Shown here one piece after another: positions 19,807-29,011 of a stretch of DNA of 35,740 nt. The DNA is from Deltaproteobacteria bacterium GWF2_42_12 (GTDB lineage: Bacteria > Desulfobacterota > GWC2-55-46 > UBA9637), in assembly GCA_001797665.1 (NCBI GenBank), contig MGQA01000071.1, forward strand, positions 1 to 35,740, written 5' to 3'. The notes under the pieces were generated by a model that was not told the DNA's origin, did no database searches, and was given only the letters and a program-made list of their open reading frames with translations. The number at the start of each line of letters is the position of its first letter. Within the stretch, counting starts at the first letter, position 1. A program made the position numbers and the translations under genes.

Positions 19807-20091
19807 TTCGCTTTTCAATCCCCTATTTGTCATTCCCGCAATCCCCCGCTTACTGCCTGCGGGGGCAAACTTTAAGCGGGAATCCAGAGTCCCCCGATAT
19901 AGACATTCGAGGGCAGGCTTTATGTTTTAGCCTATATCGCAAGACGCTGGATGCCCCTCCCCCCTTTATCCCCCTCACAGAGGGGGACAGGGGGAGGAGC
20001 ATGACAGAAGTGGTGATGTGCAAGACAAATATAACCTATATTATGCTCTCATTAGTAAGTAACTCCTTCGTATAAAAATAGCTCTCACCCC

Positions 20092-22134
20092 TTATAAAGA
20101 ACTTTTTAGCATAGTGGACAAATCTATTACAACAACCCCTCTTGCCTCAACATCTATTTTCTCTTCAAATGTATAATCAAAGGCAGGCCCCTCTTTTGAC
20201 TCCCCCATCCTAACCTTGACCTCATGCATCCCAGGCACAACAGGTATCTCCTCGTAGGCAAATACTGGGCCATCCTTTCTCAGACCCGCAGGGTAATAGA
20301 TTTTGGACAATACATTCTTATCATCTAAATCTACCTCTACATATACCGGGAACCTTTCTCTGCCGCAATCCATCCTGATACTGGGGAATGGAGAGTTGGT
20401 TTTCCTCATATGCAGGGGCAATGCCTCTATCTCCTCTTTAGTTAATTCCCTGCAGCCGCCTATATGCTTACTGGAGTGTTTAAATGTGAATTTTATTAAG
20501 GATTTATCCTTGCTGTAGAACGGGTATATAGGCTTTGTGGATAGAAAGAGTATCAGGAAGGCCGGCAACAGAAATGCAGGTATGGCAGACGCTATTACTC
20601 TTTTAAAAGACCATCTCCTGTCTTCTATTGATTTTATAATCCGGGGTTTTTCATGCACAGATATATTATAGGCATTGAGATTTTCTTCAAAAAGCCGCAG
20701 TTCCTCTGCAAGTTTTGTGGTGTTAATGGATGATAGCCAGTACTCTCCGATTCTCTGGCAATCAACCATCTTATTAGAAAACGGCGGCCTCTCACCTCTA
20801 AGCCTTGCCTGCAGCCAGACATTGCCCTCACGATAATGACAATCGCCAATTACACAGCCGCAGAGAAAAATACCGTCTGCGCCTGATTTAAATCCTGTTT
20901 CTATCATTGAGGGTTGCACCATGCCGATGCAGGGTAGCGCTATTGCCTTAATATTTGCCCTCTCCTTTATAATGTCTGCCACTGCATCAAACCTTACACT
21001 TCGCTTACAAACCAGCAACAGGATTCTGGGGCGCCTATCCGTTTGTATGGCAGCTAAGAGTTTTATTATCTCTTCTTTAATCTGTGTCTCGGTCATTTCA
21101 GGCAGGTTGATAGCATTAAAATCACATGCACCTACGCAGATGCCGCAGGCAGCACACCTCTCAGGCATAATGACTGCCTTTAGCCTATAAGGAAATCTCT
21201 CTTCAGGGGGTTGCAAACGGATAGCCCCGTAAGGGCAATCCTTATTACATTGGTCACAGCCTGTACAGTTTTCTGATGTTACCTGTGCAGTAAGCAGCCT
21301 GTGCCTCTTCGTCCAAGGGAGTATAAATAGTATAATGGTTCCGCCTATGGTAATTAACCAGAAGATAGATTTAGGAAGAAGAGACCTTACAGGGTAGATG
21401 AAAAAGAAAAACCAATCAAAGGGTGTGTTTATCGGCAATCTGGCGAGGTCTGCTGGTTGAGCGCTGGTGGCAGGTAGAATGATAGATGCAATGAGTAGCA
21501 CAACAGCCACACCCGCAGTAACAGCCCTGGGGGTTTTAAGTACAGGTCTTGGGCATCTAATGATATGGATACCTATCAGAACAATCATGCCGAGCGGCAA
21601 AGCCACATGCAAAAAGTGCAGCAGGAAAAAAAACATTCCGCTGATAGATTCATTGCTGAGAAAAGACCTTGACGGAGGCTCCATAAAAAAGAATATGTCA
21701 TTCAGCAGCTCTGCTGTCTTTAGGGCAATTAACTGGGCCCTTTCATCCCAAACCAGCCAGTAACCTGAAATACCCAACATTAAACTGACTATAAAAAGCA
21801 CCACACCTGAGACCCAGGCTATCCATCTGTAGTGGCTGTATCTGCCATTAACGTATTCACGGATTGTATGCAGGACAATGGAGATTACCAAACCATCAGA
21901 GGCATATCTATGGAGGCTTCTCATTATGCCGCCCAGATACCATTGTTTCTCAGTTAAGTCCTGGACTATCTTATAAGGGTTATTAGTCCTGTAAAAGATA
22001 AAGAGGTATATGCCGCTTATTAACAGTATAAGAAAGAAAAGGGTGGATATTGCTCCGAGGTAGTAGAATGGGTTGTACTTGGGTGAGAAGAGCCTGTTGA
22101 GCTGGTCTTCAATATAGAGGAATAATTTTTTCAA
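20092..22134 (-). CDS. Cytochrome b / 2x[4Fe-4S] ferredoxin / MvhD-like fusion protein, paralogue 2
   Basis: b6-like HRYASDGLVISIVLH and HVALPLGMIVLIGIH; CTGCDQCNKDCP, CAACGICVGAC; MvhD-like CIGMVQPSMIETGFKSGADGIFLCGCVIGDCHYREGN; extra C-terminal TM plus soluble domain. Confidence 0.87.
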   Translation of the reverse strand: MKKLFLYIEDQLNRLFSPKYNPFYYLGAISTLFFLILLISGIYLFIFYRTNNPYKIVQDLTEKQWYLGGIMRSLHRYASDGLVISIVLHTIREYVNGRYSHYRWIAWVSGVVLFIVSLMLGISGYWLVWDERAQLIALKTAELLNDIFFFMEPPSRSFLSNESISGMFFFLLHFLHVALPLGMIVLIGIHIIRCPRPVLKTPRAVTAGVAVVLLIASIILPATSAQPADLARLPINTPFDWFFFFIYPVRSLLPKSIFWLITIGGTIILFILPWTKRHRLLTAQVTSENCTGCDQCNKDCPYGAIRLQPPEERFPYRLKAVIMPERCAACGICVGACDFNAINLPEMTETQIKEEIIKLLAAIQTDRRPRILLLVCKRSVRFDAVADIIKERANIKAIALPCIGMVQPSMIETGFKSGADGIFLCGCVIGDCHYREGNVWLQARLRGERPPFSNKMVDCQRIGEYWLSSINTTKLAEELRLFEENLNAYNISVHEKPRIIKSIEDRRWSFKRVIASAIPAFLLPAFLILFLSTKPIYPFYSKDKSLIKFTFKHSSKHIGGCRELTKEEIEALPLHMRKTNSPFPSIRMDCGRERFPVYVEVDLDDKNVLSKIYYPAGLRKDGPVFAYEEIPVVPGMHEVKVRMGESKEGPAFDYTFEEKIDVEARGVVVIDLSTMLKSSL

Positions 22135-22146
22135 TCTAAATAGATT

Positions 22147-23460
22147 TTATAAAGAATTGCCGGCGCTGCTCCGCAGAGGACATTTCCTTTCATGGATGTG
22201 AGCCTCAAACTCCTTCCTGAAATGTCTGACGGCGCCCTCAACAATAAAGGCAGCCCCGGATAGAAGATGACAGTATCCCTGTCCCTTTGAAGAACTGCAT
22301 GTATTTTCAATGTTGACAAGGTCATCCATTTCACCCTGACCATCCTCAATCTTCTGGAGCAGCCGGGCCATTTTGGCAGTCCCCATCTGGCAGGGTGGGC
22401 ATTGACCGCATGACTCTTCCATGCGAAATCTGGAAAAGCCCAGTGTTGTATCCACAACACATGTTCTGTCTCCCAGAACAATAACAGCAGCACAGCCAAG
22501 CCCTGAGCCTATCTCTTTTAATGAGTCAAAATCAAGAGGGACATCAATCTGTGACTCAGTAAGAGGGGGATTGCCAGGCAGAAAGGCTGCCTTAAATCCT
22601 CTTCCGTTTTTTAACCCGTTACCGCAATTATTGATAAGCTCTTTCAGGGTAATCCCTAACGGCAACTCATATACCCCAGGTCTATTTATATCGCCGGTAA
22701 GTGTAAAGAGCATATTCCCCGGGCTCTTTGGAGAGCCTATTTTAGAAAACCACTCTCCGCCTTTTAGTACAATATGCGGTATGTTTGATAATGTTCCAGT
22801 ATTGTTCACAATGGTCGGCTTTCCATAGAGTCCTCTATTGGCCGGATAATGCGGAGGTTTTTGCCATGTCTTTGCCGCCCTGCCTTCTATTACCTCCATC
22901 ATAGCCGTTTCTTCACCAGCAACATATTTATTAGGGCACTTACGAATGCAAATATCCAGAGAAAAATCAGTTCCCAAAATTTTCTCGCCGATGTATCTCT
23001 TTTCTTTAGCCTCTTGTAATGCCTTCTCAAGCACAGTAATTTCTTTGCTATAGCTTTCAGTTATATAGAGGTAAGATTTGCGAGCCCCAACTGCATAGGA
23101 AGCTATAATAATCCCTTCTATTAATTGATGGGGATTTGAGCGGATAAGACAACGGTCCTTAAATGTTCCCTGTTCACCCTCAGCAGCATTACAGCAGAGA
23201 TATTTCTCATCTCCTGCTGCCCCGGCTACAAATTCCCATTTCCGCCATGTTGGAAACCCAGCACCTCCCCTGCCCCTAAGTCCCGAACTCTTTACCTCTT
23301 TTATAACACCCTCTGGCTTTAATTCTTTGAGTGCCTTATCCAATGCCTTATAGCCGCCGGTTGAGACATATCTTTCAATTGAGATTGTCTCTATAGAGTT
23401 AAAATCGTCCATTTGGATATCCCTGGACAACAATATCCTCTGTCTTACTGTATTATTCAC
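22147..23460 (-). CDS. NuoF-like FMN/NADH-binding flavoprotein subunit
   Basis: GLRGRGGAGFPTWRKWEF, CNAAEGEQGTFKDR, AGEETAMMEVIEG, N3-type cluster ESCGQCPPCQMGT...NTCSSSKGQGYC. Confidence 0.88.
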   Translation of the reverse strand: MNNTVRQRILLSRDIQMDDFNSIETISIERYVSTGGYKALDKALKELKPEGVIKEVKSSGLRGRGGAGFPTWRKWEFVAGAAGDEKYLCCNAAEGEQGTFKDRCLIRSNPHQLIEGIIIASYAVGARKSYLYITESYSKEITVLEKALQEAKEKRYIGEKILGTDFSLDICIRKCPNKYVAGEETAMMEVIEGRAAKTWQKPPHYPANRGLYGKPTIVNNTGTLSNIPHIVLKGGEWFSKIGSPKSPGNMLFTLTGDINRPGVYELPLGITLKELINNCGNGLKNGRGFKAAFLPGNPPLTESQIDVPLDFDSLKEIGSGLGCAAVIVLGDRTCVVDTTLGFSRFRMEESCGQCPPCQMGTAKMARLLQKIEDGQGEMDDLVNIENTCSSSKGQGYCHLLSGAAFIVEGAVRHFRKEFEAHIHERKCPLRSSAGNSL

Positions 23461-23465
23461 TTTTT

Positions 23466-25658
23466 TTACTCCTCATTTTGTCCAAGAACATAAAATTTAT
23501 TATTCACCTCGTCAAAGTCAATTATAGCGCTCATCTCTGCCTTAATATTAATCTTCTTTTCAAAGGTATAATCAAGGAGGATATCATCTTTTGAAGCCCC
23601 CATTTTGCTACTGTTTTCATGTTCTTCTACGTGCTCTTCCACTTCTTTACGTTCATAGGCTTCCTCTACACTGAGGTCCCTCATTTTAACCTTGATGTCA
23701 TGAACCCCCGGTACAATGGGTATCTCCTCATAGGCAAATGTTGAACCATCTTTTCTAATGCCTGTGGGATAATAGGTTTTGGAAAATATATTTTTATTAT
23801 CTAAATATACCTCCACATACATAGGGAGTCTTCTCCTGTCACATTCCATCCTCAGACGGGCGAAGGAAGACCGTGTCTTTCTCATATGTTTAAGCTTGGT
23901 CTCTACCTCTTCTTCAGCCAACTCCCGACAGCCAACCTGTTTACCAGAACGTTTAAAGGTGAATTTTAATAATGACTGGTCTTTGCTGTAAAACGGATAT
24001 GTAGGTTTTGTTGATAGAAAGAGTATGAGGAATGCAGGTATCAGGAGCAGAGAAGCTGCAGAAAATGCCATTGCCTTTTTATATATCCTTTCTCTGGGTA
24101 TCGCAGGTTTTATAAGACCATATGTTCTAACATTTGATATATGGCTAAGTTCATCCCGGAAAAGGTTTATCTCACTTATGAGATATTTACCATGAAGTTG
24201 AGATAGGGGAGATAACCAGTATACACGGATCCGAGAATAATTGCTCGCCGGGCCTTTAAATGGCAAAAGAACAGGCGCCCTCTCTCCCATCAATCTTGCA
24301 TTGGCCCACTTGGCGCCCTCACGATAGTAACATTCCTCCATCTGGCAGCCGCTTACAAATACACCATCCGCCCCTGATTCAAGGGCATGTTCAATTATAG
24401 AGTGTTGAATCATACCGGCACAGCGGAATGTAATAATAGGTACATTTGGCATACCTTTAATGCTTCTATTTTTAGTATCAACAATCTCGTCCAGTTTGAC
24501 GCTTTTTTCACAGATAAAACCCAGAATCTTTGGTTTTCCGTCTTGCCTCTGGGCAAGGTGTAAGAGTTCTGTTATCTCATTTTCTATTTGTTCCAATGTT
24601 CGGTCAGGCAGATTAGTCGCCTTTGAATCGCATGACCCAATGCAGATACCGCAACTCGCACACCTGCTAACCATTATCTCTGCCTGCAGAAGGTATGGTC
24701 TCCCGTCTTTTCTTGGAGCCATTCTGATGGCTTCGTATGGGCAATCTTTATTACATTGCTCACATCCTACACATTTCTCTAATATTATCTGGGCTGGCGG
24801 CAGCCTTCTGGACCTGCCAAGCCAAGGTGCCATAAAAACTATTAAGACACCTCCAACTGATGTGAACCAGAAGACCCACTTAGGCAGGACAGAAGCCAAG
24901 GGATAGATAAATAAGAAGAACCAATCAAAAGGGATATTAATTGGCAACTTAGCCATATCAGCTGTTTGAGCATTAGTCGCCGGGGCAATAAAAGATAGTA
25001 TAAAAAGGACAATTAATGTTGCAACAGCAATTACACGCGGAGGCTTAATTGCTGCCCTGGCGTTTCTTGATACATGTATAAATATAAAAGCGCTTATGCC
25101 TATAAGTGATATGCCTATATGTGCCAGGAGGAGGACAAAAAATAACATCTTGCTTATGGTATCATCGCTTAAAAAGGACCGTGAAGGAGGCTCAACAAGA
25201 ATGGGGATATCGTTAAGTAATTGGGCGGTTTTCTGGGCAATTAATTGGGCCCTTCCGTCCCAGACCATCCAGTATCCTATAATTCCAATGATAATAGAGG
25301 TTATCAGGAGGGTATTCCCGGAAAACCAGGACAACCAACGCCACTGACGGTATCTGCCGAGAAGGAACTCCCGCAACAGATGCAGCGCCATGAACATGAC
25401 TAATCCATCTGAGGCATAGCGGTGTACACTCCGCATAATGCCGCCAATATACCATTGTTCAACAGTAAGATACTGGACTGATTCGTAGGGGGTGCCGGTT
25501 CTGTAAAAGAAAAAGAGGTAGATACCGCTTATAAGTATCAGCATCATGCAAAAAAAACATAGTGTGCCTAACCAGTGCAATGGATTGTATTTAGGAGTGA
25601 ATACCCTGTCTGCCCACCCATCAACAGCATATACAATCCTTTTCCCATAATAATCCAT
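23466..25658 (-). CDS. Cytochrome b / 2x[4Fe-4S] ferredoxin / MvhD-like fusion protein, paralogue 1
   Basis: HRYASDGLVMFMALH, HIGISLIGISAFIFIH; CVGCEQCNKDCP, CASCGICIGSC; RCAGMIQHSIIEHALESGADGVFVSGCQMEECYYREG; start MDYYGKR by alignment to its paralogue. Confidence 0.86.
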   Translation of the reverse strand: MDYYGKRIVYAVDGWADRVFTPKYNPLHWLGTLCFFCMMLILISGIYLFFFYRTGTPYESVQYLTVEQWYIGGIMRSVHRYASDGLVMFMALHLLREFLLGRYRQWRWLSWFSGNTLLITSIIIGIIGYWMVWDGRAQLIAQKTAQLLNDIPILVEPPSRSFLSDDTISKMLFFVLLLAHIGISLIGISAFIFIHVSRNARAAIKPPRVIAVATLIVLFILSFIAPATNAQTADMAKLPINIPFDWFFLFIYPLASVLPKWVFWFTSVGGVLIVFMAPWLGRSRRLPPAQIILEKCVGCEQCNKDCPYEAIRMAPRKDGRPYLLQAEIMVSRCASCGICIGSCDSKATNLPDRTLEQIENEITELLHLAQRQDGKPKILGFICEKSVKLDEIVDTKNRSIKGMPNVPIITFRCAGMIQHSIIEHALESGADGVFVSGCQMEECYYREGAKWANARLMGERAPVLLPFKGPASNYSRIRVYWLSPLSQLHGKYLISEINLFRDELSHISNVRTYGLIKPAIPRERIYKKAMAFSAASLLLIPAFLILFLSTKPTYPFYSKDQSLLKFTFKRSGKQVGCRELAEEEVETKLKHMRKTRSSFARLRMECDRRRLPMYVEVYLDNKNIFSKTYYPTGIRKDGSTFAYEEIPIVPGVHDIKVKMRDLSVEEAYERKEVEEHVEEHENSSKMGASKDDILLDYTFEKKINIKAEMSAIIDFDEVNNKFYVLGQNEE

Positions 25659-25771
25659 AATCAGATTCTCCCTGCTGCACTTTAAATGATGCAACAAATT
25701 CTTTTTGTTTATTACGATTAATTACTATCTGTTCTATCAGGTGCATAATTGCACGGGTTGGTGTTCAAAAG

Positions 25772-25787
25772 TATGACAAAAATCATA
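25772..25787. promoter_or_regulatory. CRP/FNR-family-like operator (site 1)
   Basis: TATGACAAAAATCATA, arms TATGA/TCATA, matching TGAY-N4-RTCA; about 114 bp upstream of the cyt b fusion operon; identical to 29012-29027. Confidence 0.55.
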
Positions 25788-25953
25788 TCCCGTTTTGTCC
25801 TGTTCTGAAAGGGTTAGAAGATAGATGAGCTACTTAAGGGCATGCATAAACAAGGAGCTTACGGGCTGTGTCTTTTGAGGGCAGCTTTATACTCCGTATA
25901 ATAAATAAAATCCCAACACTGCTCGCAGTAATGAGCTGCTGATTTAATACAAA

Positions 25954-25989
25954 ATGGGGCAGTAGTTTATTATAAAACTACTGCCCCAT
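25954..25989 (-). terminator. Rho-independent terminator of the HCO operon
   Basis: 15-bp stem (atggggcagtagttt / aaactactgccccat), 6-nt loop; followed by TTTT on the minus strand. Confidence 0.65.
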
Positions 25990-26022
25990 AAAAACTATCT
26001 ACAAACTTGAAAGCAACTTCCT

Positions 26023-26157
26023 TCATTTCCCAATATTCCAGACCATTGACAGCCACTTCCAGTTTAAGAAGTAGAACAAAACGAACATTACAAAAAAGAT
26101 CATAATAATAACAAATGTGCCTGGCGCTGGAAAACCTTCTTCATGTTTTTCTTCCAT
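26023..26157 (-). CDS. 44-aa single-TM protein, putative small HCO subunit
   Basis: Read manually: MEEKHEEGFPAPGTFVIIMIFFVMFVLFYFLNWKWLSMVWNIGK; aggagg RBS; between coxI and terminator. Below the ORF-track length cutoff. Confidence 0.7.
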   Translation of the reverse strand: MEEKHEEGFPAPGTFVIIMIFFVMFVLFYFLNWKWLSMVWNIGK

Positions 26158-26260
26158 GATAACCTCCTATATCATTAATTGATTACACAGATTTTGAAAA
26201 CCGATTACACCAATTCATCTTCTGAACAGTGTAATCTGCTCTTTAATCTACGCAATCGGT

Positions 26261-27796
26261 TTATAACATCTTGGCCTCATTTGGAGCCATCTTCCTGCCA
26301 AAAAATACTGAGAGCACAGACACTCCAACATACATCGCCCCGCCTACAACTGCAACTATAACACCTATAGCTGCTATTGTTGTGAAAAAGAGCACAGCAG
26401 GGTCAAATGAGAATGGGATTACAGCATCAGCAAAGGTGATGTCCCAGTGCCTCCTTGGTGAACCAAGCGTTCCAGCTCCTCCCATTCCTAATGCAATTAG
26501 AATTATCCCAATGGCAAAAATGTATGGCTGGAGTGTAGCTATTTTTTTCCCTATAATTTCCCGTCTGAAGATAAGGGGAATCACATAATAGGTAAGGCCC
26601 ATAAATGCAAGGGTTGTCCCTCCCACAACAGTGCCATGGAAGTGACCGGTCATGGCCCAGGTATTATGAGTCTTGATGGATAACTGCTCTGTTCCATATA
26701 CAACACCTGTTATGCCGCCAATAAATCCAAATATGAACAACGAAAATATCAAGGCCGGAAAACCGGGTTCACCCCACGGCGCCTTGGTAAGCCATTCAAA
26801 TAGTCCTTTTGTATATCCCTTCTTTCGCTGGGCAACCTCAACACACATAGGAATTGCCAGGGCATGTATCATACTGGCAAGCACAGCCAAATACATGAAG
26901 TAAGAGGTATTTGCCATCTTATGGTATGGGCTTAAGGTTGGGTCTGTAAGGAGGTGGTGTTCGGATGCAAGGTTAATAAAAAGTATATACAGGAGAAATG
27001 CACTTCTGCATATCTTCTCATTAACAGGTTTTGCCCCAACAGTCAGCGCGCCCAAGAGGTACCATACAGAGACCATTGCAGTAACATTTATCTGCTGGGA
27101 TGAATGACCAAATCCCCAGAAGATTAATCTGTATACACCTGGGTCTAAGTTTGTTATCAACCCAAGAGACCAGAGTAATGTTGGTATATAGATTATAGCC
27201 CCGCACGCAAGCGTGAAAACTGCAATTATGGCTGCAGCAGACAGGCCAAATGTTACAAGCGGGACAGAACCCTCATATGTCTTCTCTGCCTTGGCGATTG
27301 CCAGGGTACCAAAGAAGATAGCGCATCCAATCAAGGCGCCAACAGCAAAAAGTATAATCCCCAAATAGTATAGCGGATCCGCCTGTAAAGGCACATAGGA
27401 GCTGAACATTACAGTCGCCTTGCCTGTAAATACCATTACATCTACCAATACTGCACCAACAAGCATAAGTAGATATGCCAGCCATGCAACCTTTGGCGCC
27501 GCAAGCCTTGAATTAAGCAAAACTGATGACCCAAAATACAGACCTGCTATCTCAAAAAATACAATCCAGAAGACAAGCATATTCAGCCCATGGGCTGTCA
27601 GGAATCTATAAAACAGGTCAGCAGACAGCAGGTGAACTGCTGGCCATCGCGTCAGTCCAACTAAAAGCGCCATTATACCGCCTACAAGGATAAATACAAC
27701 TGCTGTTACCGCATTTATCCAGACGAGGTTCTGGGTTGCTGCAAAAACCTTTTTCCCTGTTATGGGACAGGTTCTAAACTCTGATCCATTTGACAT
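26261..27796 (-). CDS. Heme-copper oxidoreductase subunit I (B-family/eNOR-like)
   Basis: Helix II TAHGLNML, helix VI GFGHSSQQINVTAM, CuB-type SEHHLLTDP, helix X TGHFHGTVVGG; GSPRRHWDI. Confidence 0.87.
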   Translation of the reverse strand: MSNGSEFRTCPITGKKVFAATQNLVWINAVTAVVFILVGGIMALLVGLTRWPAVHLLSADLFYRFLTAHGLNMLVFWIVFFEIAGLYFGSSVLLNSRLAAPKVAWLAYLLMLVGAVLVDVMVFTGKATVMFSSYVPLQADPLYYLGIILFAVGALIGCAIFFGTLAIAKAEKTYEGSVPLVTFGLSAAAIIAVFTLACGAIIYIPTLLWSLGLITNLDPGVYRLIFWGFGHSSQQINVTAMVSVWYLLGALTVGAKPVNEKICRSAFLLYILFINLASEHHLLTDPTLSPYHKMANTSYFMYLAVLASMIHALAIPMCVEVAQRKKGYTKGLFEWLTKAPWGEPGFPALIFSLFIFGFIGGITGVVYGTEQLSIKTHNTWAMTGHFHGTVVGGTTLAFMGLTYYVIPLIFRREIIGKKIATLQPYIFAIGIILIALGMGGAGTLGSPRRHWDITFADAVIPFSFDPAVLFFTTIAAIGVIVAVVGGAMYVGVSVLSVFFGRKMAPNEAKML

Positions 27797-27832
27797 GTTT
27801 TTATCCCCCCTCTTTTCAAAAATATTATAGAA

Positions 27833-28357
27833 CTAACTCACGATTATCTTACCTATCATAGTATGATGGCCTATCCCGCAGAATTCATTGCAGAGTATAT
27901 GGAATGTCCCTGCTGATGTAGGGGTCATATTCAATATATTGTCATGTCCAGGCACTACCTGAAAATTCATAACAAGCGGCATAAGCGAAAAACCATGCAT
28001 CAGGTCTGTTGATGATATATGGAACTTATAATTTACACCTTTCTTGAGTTTCAGTATGGGGGTCCATGTCCACATCTGCCCCCTAAGGTATACATCAGCG
28101 CCATCGGGTGGTTCAACAATCGGTATACCCCCCTCTTCCCCAACCTTGTATTTCTCTATAAAGGCGTCACTCATCTTTCTATAATCCTCTGTTCTTATCT
28201 TCATCGGATTGACTGAAGGGTTCTGGGTGCCTATGACATGCATGAGCGGCATCATAATAGTCAGAACGAGGCACCACAATAAAGCTATAGTAATCCACAA
28301 TTTTTCTTCTTTGTCTGCTGGTTTCCACCAGTACTTTTCAGGAGACGTTATAGGCAT
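27833..28357 (-). CDS. HCO subunit II with CuA site
   Basis: STDLMHGFSL and CNEFCGIGHHTM give a full CuA ligand set; one N-terminal TM helix. Confidence 0.9.
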   Translation of the reverse strand: MPITSPEKYWWKPADKEEKLWITIALLWCLVLTIMMPLMHVIGTQNPSVNPMKIRTEDYRKMSDAFIEKYKVGEEGGIPIVEPPDGADVYLRGQMWTWTPILKLKKGVNYKFHISSTDLMHGFSLMPLVMNFQVVPGHDNILNMTPTSAGTFHILCNEFCGIGHHTMIGKIIVS

Positions 28358-28387
28358 ATATTACCTCCGTTAAATTTTAAATTAAAT

Positions 28388-28543
28388 CTATGGTGTTGGA
28401 ATAGAAAATGTTGGAGCAACTGCATACTCCATAACTCCCCATATAACATAAATCACTGTTGGAATTACCACACCCAGGAAAAACAGCATGGAAATATCAT
28501 CCATCAAGAGCTGCCACGCTGATATCTTCTTTTCTTCTGCCAT
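28388..28543 (-). CDS. 51-aa single-TM protein, putative small HCO subunit
   Basis: Read manually: MAEEKKISAWQLLMDDISMLFFLGVVIPTVIYVIWGVMEYAVAPTFSIPTP; AAAGGAGGTG RBS; first gene of the HCO operon. Not in the ORF track. Confidence 0.7.
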   Translation of the reverse strand: MAEEKKISAWQLLMDDISMLFFLGVVIPTVIYVIWGVMEYAVAPTFSIPTP

Positions 28544-28889
28544 ATTTTTTCACCTCCTTTTTAGAATAAAAACTAAATTTCAAGATTAAATGAAAACACT
28601 GTTTCTATGAGAATAACTCACCTCCCTTCATAATCCCCAAAACATTGAAGCGCTTTTTAATAAAAAAGATACGGAAAGCGTAGTGCTTAAACAGATTACA
28701 CTTAAACGGTGAAATGATGTATTGTAATATTCTATGGAAAGAATGCATTGGTCTTTGACCCATGAAGCCCTATTGGATTTCTATCTTATATCCATAGGCA
28801 GTCCCGAGACTCCTATACAATAATAAAGACAGATATCCTTTTGGAAGGTCAATAAGGCAGGTATGGGGGCCATGAAAAACATCCCCCTT

Positions 28890-28949
28890 ATAGACCGGTT
28901 TTGAAATTGGCTTTAATTTACTCTTATACATGGTTTATGTCAAGCTTTT
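28890..28949 (-). promoter_or_regulatory. Promoter region of the HCO operon, shared with 19121-19180
   Basis: Minus strand TTGACA (28943-28938), 17 nt, TAAATT (28920-28915), conserved flanking bases. Confidence 0.55.
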
Positions 28950-29011
28950 TTTAGGATTATTTTTTTAGGATTAAATTCTTGAGCATTGTATTAAAAGGGG
29001 TAATCGGTTGA

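Noticed and set aside
19827-20075. 82-aa ORF after the rhodanese gene
   Set aside because: Translation of dispersed repeat sequence (ttcccgcaatcccccgct.../cctccccc...gggggagg); intergenic.
22131-22499. 122-aa ORF overlapping the NuoF-like gene out of frame
   Set aside because: Alternative-frame ORF within a well-supported CDS; no domain.
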